The notes under the pieces are model-generated. The model worked only from the letters and a program-made list of their open reading frames with translations, had not been told where the DNA came from and did no database searches. DNA of 21,605 bases from NCBI GenBank assembly GCA_964058805.1, contig CAXKVV010000881.1, positions 1-21,605 of the forward strand, read 5' to 3'. The position numbers and the translations under genes are program-made. Source of the DNA: Schoenoplectus triqueter. Lineage: Eukaryota; Streptophyta; Magnoliopsida; Poales; Cyperaceae. Shown one piece after another: positions 18,363 to 21,605 of this stretch; position 1 is the stretch's first letter; every line of letters starts with the position of its first letter.

Positions 18363-21205
18363 ATGGCGACAGTACCTGCACCATCACCAGCACAGCCGCC
18401 GAGACAGTTCAAACTGGGGAAGGAGTGTGAGTTGAGAGTGGAGGTGGGCCCCGATACGCCTCTCCGCATCCGCCTCTCTGCTGGTACTGCTGAGATTTAT
18501 GGTAGCGAGTTGCCTCCAGATATATGGCTCCCCATACCTCCTCGTTCGAAGATTGCTGTTAGTTCTTCATTTTTCTTATTTGAAATTTCCAGATAATAGC
18601 TTTTGTTGTTTTTTTTTTGAATTGGGACAGTGATGTGTATTTGTTCTATCAGATATTTACTTGGCATGGAGCAACAATTGAGCTTGACGGATTCAGTGAG
18701 GCTGAGTATACGGCTGATGAGGTTATTTTTTTGTTTATTAATTTCTATCTTGGAATTGCTTCCACATCAGTTTTGGTTGAGTTAAAGAACTGAGTATGGA
18801 ACTGAGTACTTTTCAGGTCAAAAGGAAGTATCTTGTATGTATTTTGCTGGAAATTCTAGTTATTATGATTTAAGGAAACTGTGCCACGTTTTATCTGAAG
18901 ATTGGCATCAATACGTCATGTCATTTCTCAATTTCATTTAATTAAATATGTTTTTGAAAAAGGAACTTTTTTTTGGTTGAAAAAAATCTAAGAGATTTTC
19001 TGGCAAGTTGGGTCTGATGGTTAATAAACAACGTCACCGCAAATTGTTAAACAAACAGAAGTTAATTTTGGTTAGATCCATATAGCTTTTTTCCCAAGAG
19101 AAACTGTTATGTCCTAGCCTAAAGGTTGAGATATTTTGTATTTCACTTTTCTTATCTTCAATTTGTTTTTTGTTTAGACACCCATGGTGAGCTACGTCAA
19201 TGTTCATGCAATACTTGATGGTAGAAGATCACGTGCTAAAACTTCTCAATCCACTGATGTAGAAGCATCTCAGGTAACCCCAATCATGTCTATCAACCTC
19301 TAATCTGCATTTTCAATTCTTTCACTTTTATATCAACTTAAGTGTTGGGTTAACCATGCAGGGCCCACGGGTGATTGTAGCAGGTCCTACCGACTCAGGA
19401 AAGAGCACCCTGTGCAGGATGCTTCTCAGCTGGGCAGCTAAGAGGGGTTGGAAGCCGACCTATGTGGATCTAGATGTAGGTCAAGGATCCATTAGCCTAC
19501 CTGGATCCATTGGAGCCACTCCTGTGGAGATGCCTATCGATCCTGTCGAGGGGAATCCCTTGGAAATGCCAATGGTTTACTTTTATGGGCACACAACTCC
19601 CAGGTAGCTGCTGGGGTAGTTTTTTTTAGGCATATATTGAGTTCCAGAAGAACTTATATTTAACTGAAGTTTGCAAACAGCAGTGTACTACTAATCTGGA
19701 CATCAGGATGCTAGAGCAGCCAGTTTTGCTATTAAAAATTTTATATTATGAATTTAAGTGTTCAAATTTAACATAACATTATTTGAGTGACCATAAATGA
19801 TGTACTTGACCTTAAGTAGGCTACATTTACTGTCAAAATGTGCAATTAAAATGCTGAAAAAAGTTGTGGGTTACCTAGCTTATATTTACTGTCAAAGTAT
19901 TTTAACCTCTGGGAGAGTTTTGGAATTTCACTTCTAATGGCACAGGATCTCAGGTAAGGATTCATTTGTTGCTGTTTGACCTTTAATTTATTCAATTGTG
20001 CTGCCCATTTAACTTGATTAAGCATTTTTTATCTCATTCTATGTATAATGGAAAATACTCGTTTTCCATTATCTCGTTCTTTCTAAAAGAGAAACAGTAA
20101 TGGAAAAGCTAGTATATGTCTATTATTATCAAACTGGTAATCTCGTAGTAACATCTCACACTGAAACAGTACTGTAAGATTGGGTTATGATTCTTGGTAG
20201 TATATTTATTTTCTAGCTCTGCACTCAATTTTTTTTTTAACTTTTGGAAGTATCGGAAGTGGGAGAAGTAGAAATAATTTTGTGACTAAGCTAATTGAAC
20301 TCTTAAGTTCAGTTGTCATGAATTTGTACATGTAAACCTTTCAACCCAAAGATTTCTCGATCGATCCTTAATCTGCAGTTACAATCTCAAATGTCATATT
20401 AGAAATTTTAATTTTCAGTGCAAATCCGGAATTATATAAGGTCCTTATGAAGGAACTTGCACAGACTCTAGAGAAGCTGTTCAATGGAAATGCTGAATCT
20501 CGAGCTGCCGGCATGGTCATTAATACTATGGGATGGGTAGAAGGCCTTGGTTACAAGGTCTGCTCTATGGATTCCCTATACCAAGGATTTAATGTGCATC
20601 GGAGTCTGTTATAATTACCTATCCGGTCCATTGTCTAAGTTAACTCCGTCTTCTTTTTATGAGAAAAGACCATAATATACTATCATTATTTCTCATAATT
20701 ATGGTTTTTTTCATTTGAAGGAAAATTACATATCTTATTTCAAAGGGTTTGCAGTTGGTAACAAATGCAAAACATATAAATATTTGATTTGCAAAATATA
20801 TAATTAGATATCGAATTTCACAGATTACAGAAAAAAGTTATACCTACTTTGACTGGTTTTCTGAAAAACAGTTTTATGTAAGAAATATGAATGTTTTTTG
20901 TTGTTCCTTTTTTGAATTAATAATAAGAAACATGAAGCAGTACCAGAAATAAGAACATATGCCATAGTAGTATGGTTATTTCTTACCTTTAAGTTAAAAG
21001 TACTGCATAACTCTGATAACTGTTCAATAATATGCTCAACATCAAACTGGCAATATGGTCATTCATACTGGCAATATGATTACCAGAGAACTACATTTTC
21101 TTTCAGGTCTTGATTTGTACTTATGCTTTTTTTTTTGTCCATGGACAGTTGCTTCTTCATGCCATTGATACCTTTGAAGCTAATGTTGTTTTGGTCTTAG
21201 GACAG
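18363..21205 (+). CDS. CLP1: CLP1 polynucleotide 5'-hydroxyl kinase / mRNA 3'-end processing factor, 5' six exons
   Basis: Nuclear RNA kinase-like subunit of pre-mRNA cleavage factor II, also linked to tRNA splicing in animals. Coding exons are 18363-18557, 18653-18721, 19178-19273, 19362-19603, 20419-20557 and 21149-21205. All introns are GT-AG and frames join exactly, giving residues 1-266. The start MATVPAPSPAQ is the first ATG after the leader. Residues ~16-118 form the N-terminal domain (CELRVEVGPDTPLRIRLSAG, FTWHGATIELDG, YVNVHAILDGRR). The P-loop domain opens with Walker A GPTDSGKST (128-136) and then YVDLDVGQGS (154-163). Later come YFYGHTTPS split across exons 4/5, GMVINTMGWVEGLGYK and HAIDTFEANVVLVLGQ. 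CLP1 proteins are usually about 430-450 residues, so about 60% is here; the C-terminal domain is beyond the window. Plants often have CLP1/CLPS3-type genes; no damage is seen. Confidence 0.95.
19604..20418 (+). other. CLP1 intron 4 (815 bp)
   Basis: AT-rich intron from donor CCCAG|GTAGCT to acceptor ATTTTCAG|TGCAAA; no nested gene seen. It splits a serine codon (AG|T). Confidence 0.85.
20558..21148 (+). other. CLP1 intron 5 (591 bp)
   Basis: Bounded by AAG|GTCTGC and GGACAG|TTGCTT. The donor is weaker than consensus (GTCTGC), but frame and protein conservation require it. Nothing else recognised inside. Confidence 0.85.
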
Positions 21206-21233
21206 GTCTCTCTCTCTCTCTCTTTTTTTTTTT
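21206..21233. repeat. (CT)n-T(n) tract
   Basis: CT dinucleotide run merging into a poly-T of about 12 at the intron 5' end; together a long pyrimidine tract directly after the splice donor. Confidence 0.9.
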
Positions 21234-21605
21234 AAAAAACTTGACAGAGGCTGCCAAATGTATTTAAAGATGAAGTGAGAAGTTACAACTCAATAGTCTA
21301 GACTACCAAATAAAGATAAAACGGAAAAAAGCAACAACCATGTTGTTTCCAGCACAAACACAGAAACAGAAACACCATACAGTGTGGTGCACATACTTCT
21401 ACTGCATGAGCTAACCATAAATAAGAAACAACAAATTGAAAAAAACCTCAAAAACACGTAAAATCAGGGGGGCGCCAACTTTGTGTTTTGTTGCTTCATG
21501 TGACGTCAGAGGAACCAAAGAAAATACTGGGGATCAACTTTGTGCCTAACAATGTTTCAACCATATAGCCACGTCCTGACAGATTCTGTCCATGATTATC
21601 CTTGC
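21222..21605 (-). mobile_element. Possible 5'-truncated LINE-like insertion in CLP1 intron 6
   Basis: On the minus strand the interval ends in a poly-A run (the T run near 21223-21233), and its upstream part at the window end gives ARIIMDRICQDVAIWLKHC followed by a stop. This resembles the closing W-containing tail of plant LINE reverse-transcriptase frames. Many stops follow, so it would be dead. Only a short motif supports it; the rest lies outside the window. Confidence 0.28.

Larger units (their letters stand above)
21206..21605 (+). other. Start of CLP1 intron 6, runs off the window
   Basis: Donor CAG|GTCTCTC is followed by a (CT)n tract and then T and A runs. The next exon is not present, so the intron exceeds 400 bp. 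Confidence 0.8.

Noticed and set aside
18558..18596. Reading CLP1 exon 1 through to a stop (VSSSFFLFEISR)
   Set aside because: This is intron sequence after a GT donor; splicing to IFTWHGATIELDG restores the conserved protein.
19356..19361. ATG at 19356 as a separate start before the P-loop
   Set aside because: The ATG overlaps the intron acceptor (CATGCAG|GGC); the exon begins at 19362 and joins in frame to exon 3.

Overview
This window looks like nuclear DNA of a flowering plant, most likely a eudicot. It is strongly AT-rich, its genes have GT-AG introns with T-rich acceptors, and the proteins belong to plant families: an NRT1/PTR (NPF) transporter, a small DUF6490-type membrane protein and the RNA kinase CLP1. 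I cannot name the species from sequence alone. No operons, CRISPR arrays, tRNA or rRNA genes were seen.

Layout: (1) 2-526 (+) is the 3' exon of an NPF4-type transporter, followed by its 3' UTR. (2) About 1650-3660 is a decayed tandem satellite with a monomer near 177 bp and signs of a three-monomer higher-order repeat. (3) About 4026-4520 is a relic of a LINE-type retrotransposon on the minus strand. (4) 5331-5762 (-) is a four-helix DUF6490-type protein, convergent with the NPF gene, with a probable intron in its 5' UTR. (5) About 5.8-17.8 kb is a 12-kb gene-poor interval. It holds three non-autonomous hAT-like elements with 8-bp target duplications (11107-11529, 12115-12568, 14814-15396), a long inverted-repeat element set inside a TA microsatellite (13525-13909), a second palindromic MITE-like element (12725-13179), a probable LTR relic (about 17128-17790), microsatellites, two orphan TATA boxes and an unrecognised open frame at 8022-8585 (-). 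(6) From about 17.88 kb to the window end (+) is the 5' part of the CLP1 gene: promoter with two site II motifs, a 5' UTR intron and six coding exons (266 residues). The remaining exons lie beyond the window.

The three genes have unrelated housekeeping roles (transport, an unknown membrane function, RNA 3'-end processing or RNA kinase activity) and nothing suggests they act together. The unusual content is in the intergenic repeats. I found no convincing new multi-gene system; the best leads are the higher-order satellite, the hAT-like family sharing the terminus TAGGG(G/T)TGTCAATG, the TA-embedded palindromic element and the unrecognised minus-strand open frame with an in-frame 54-bp duplication.
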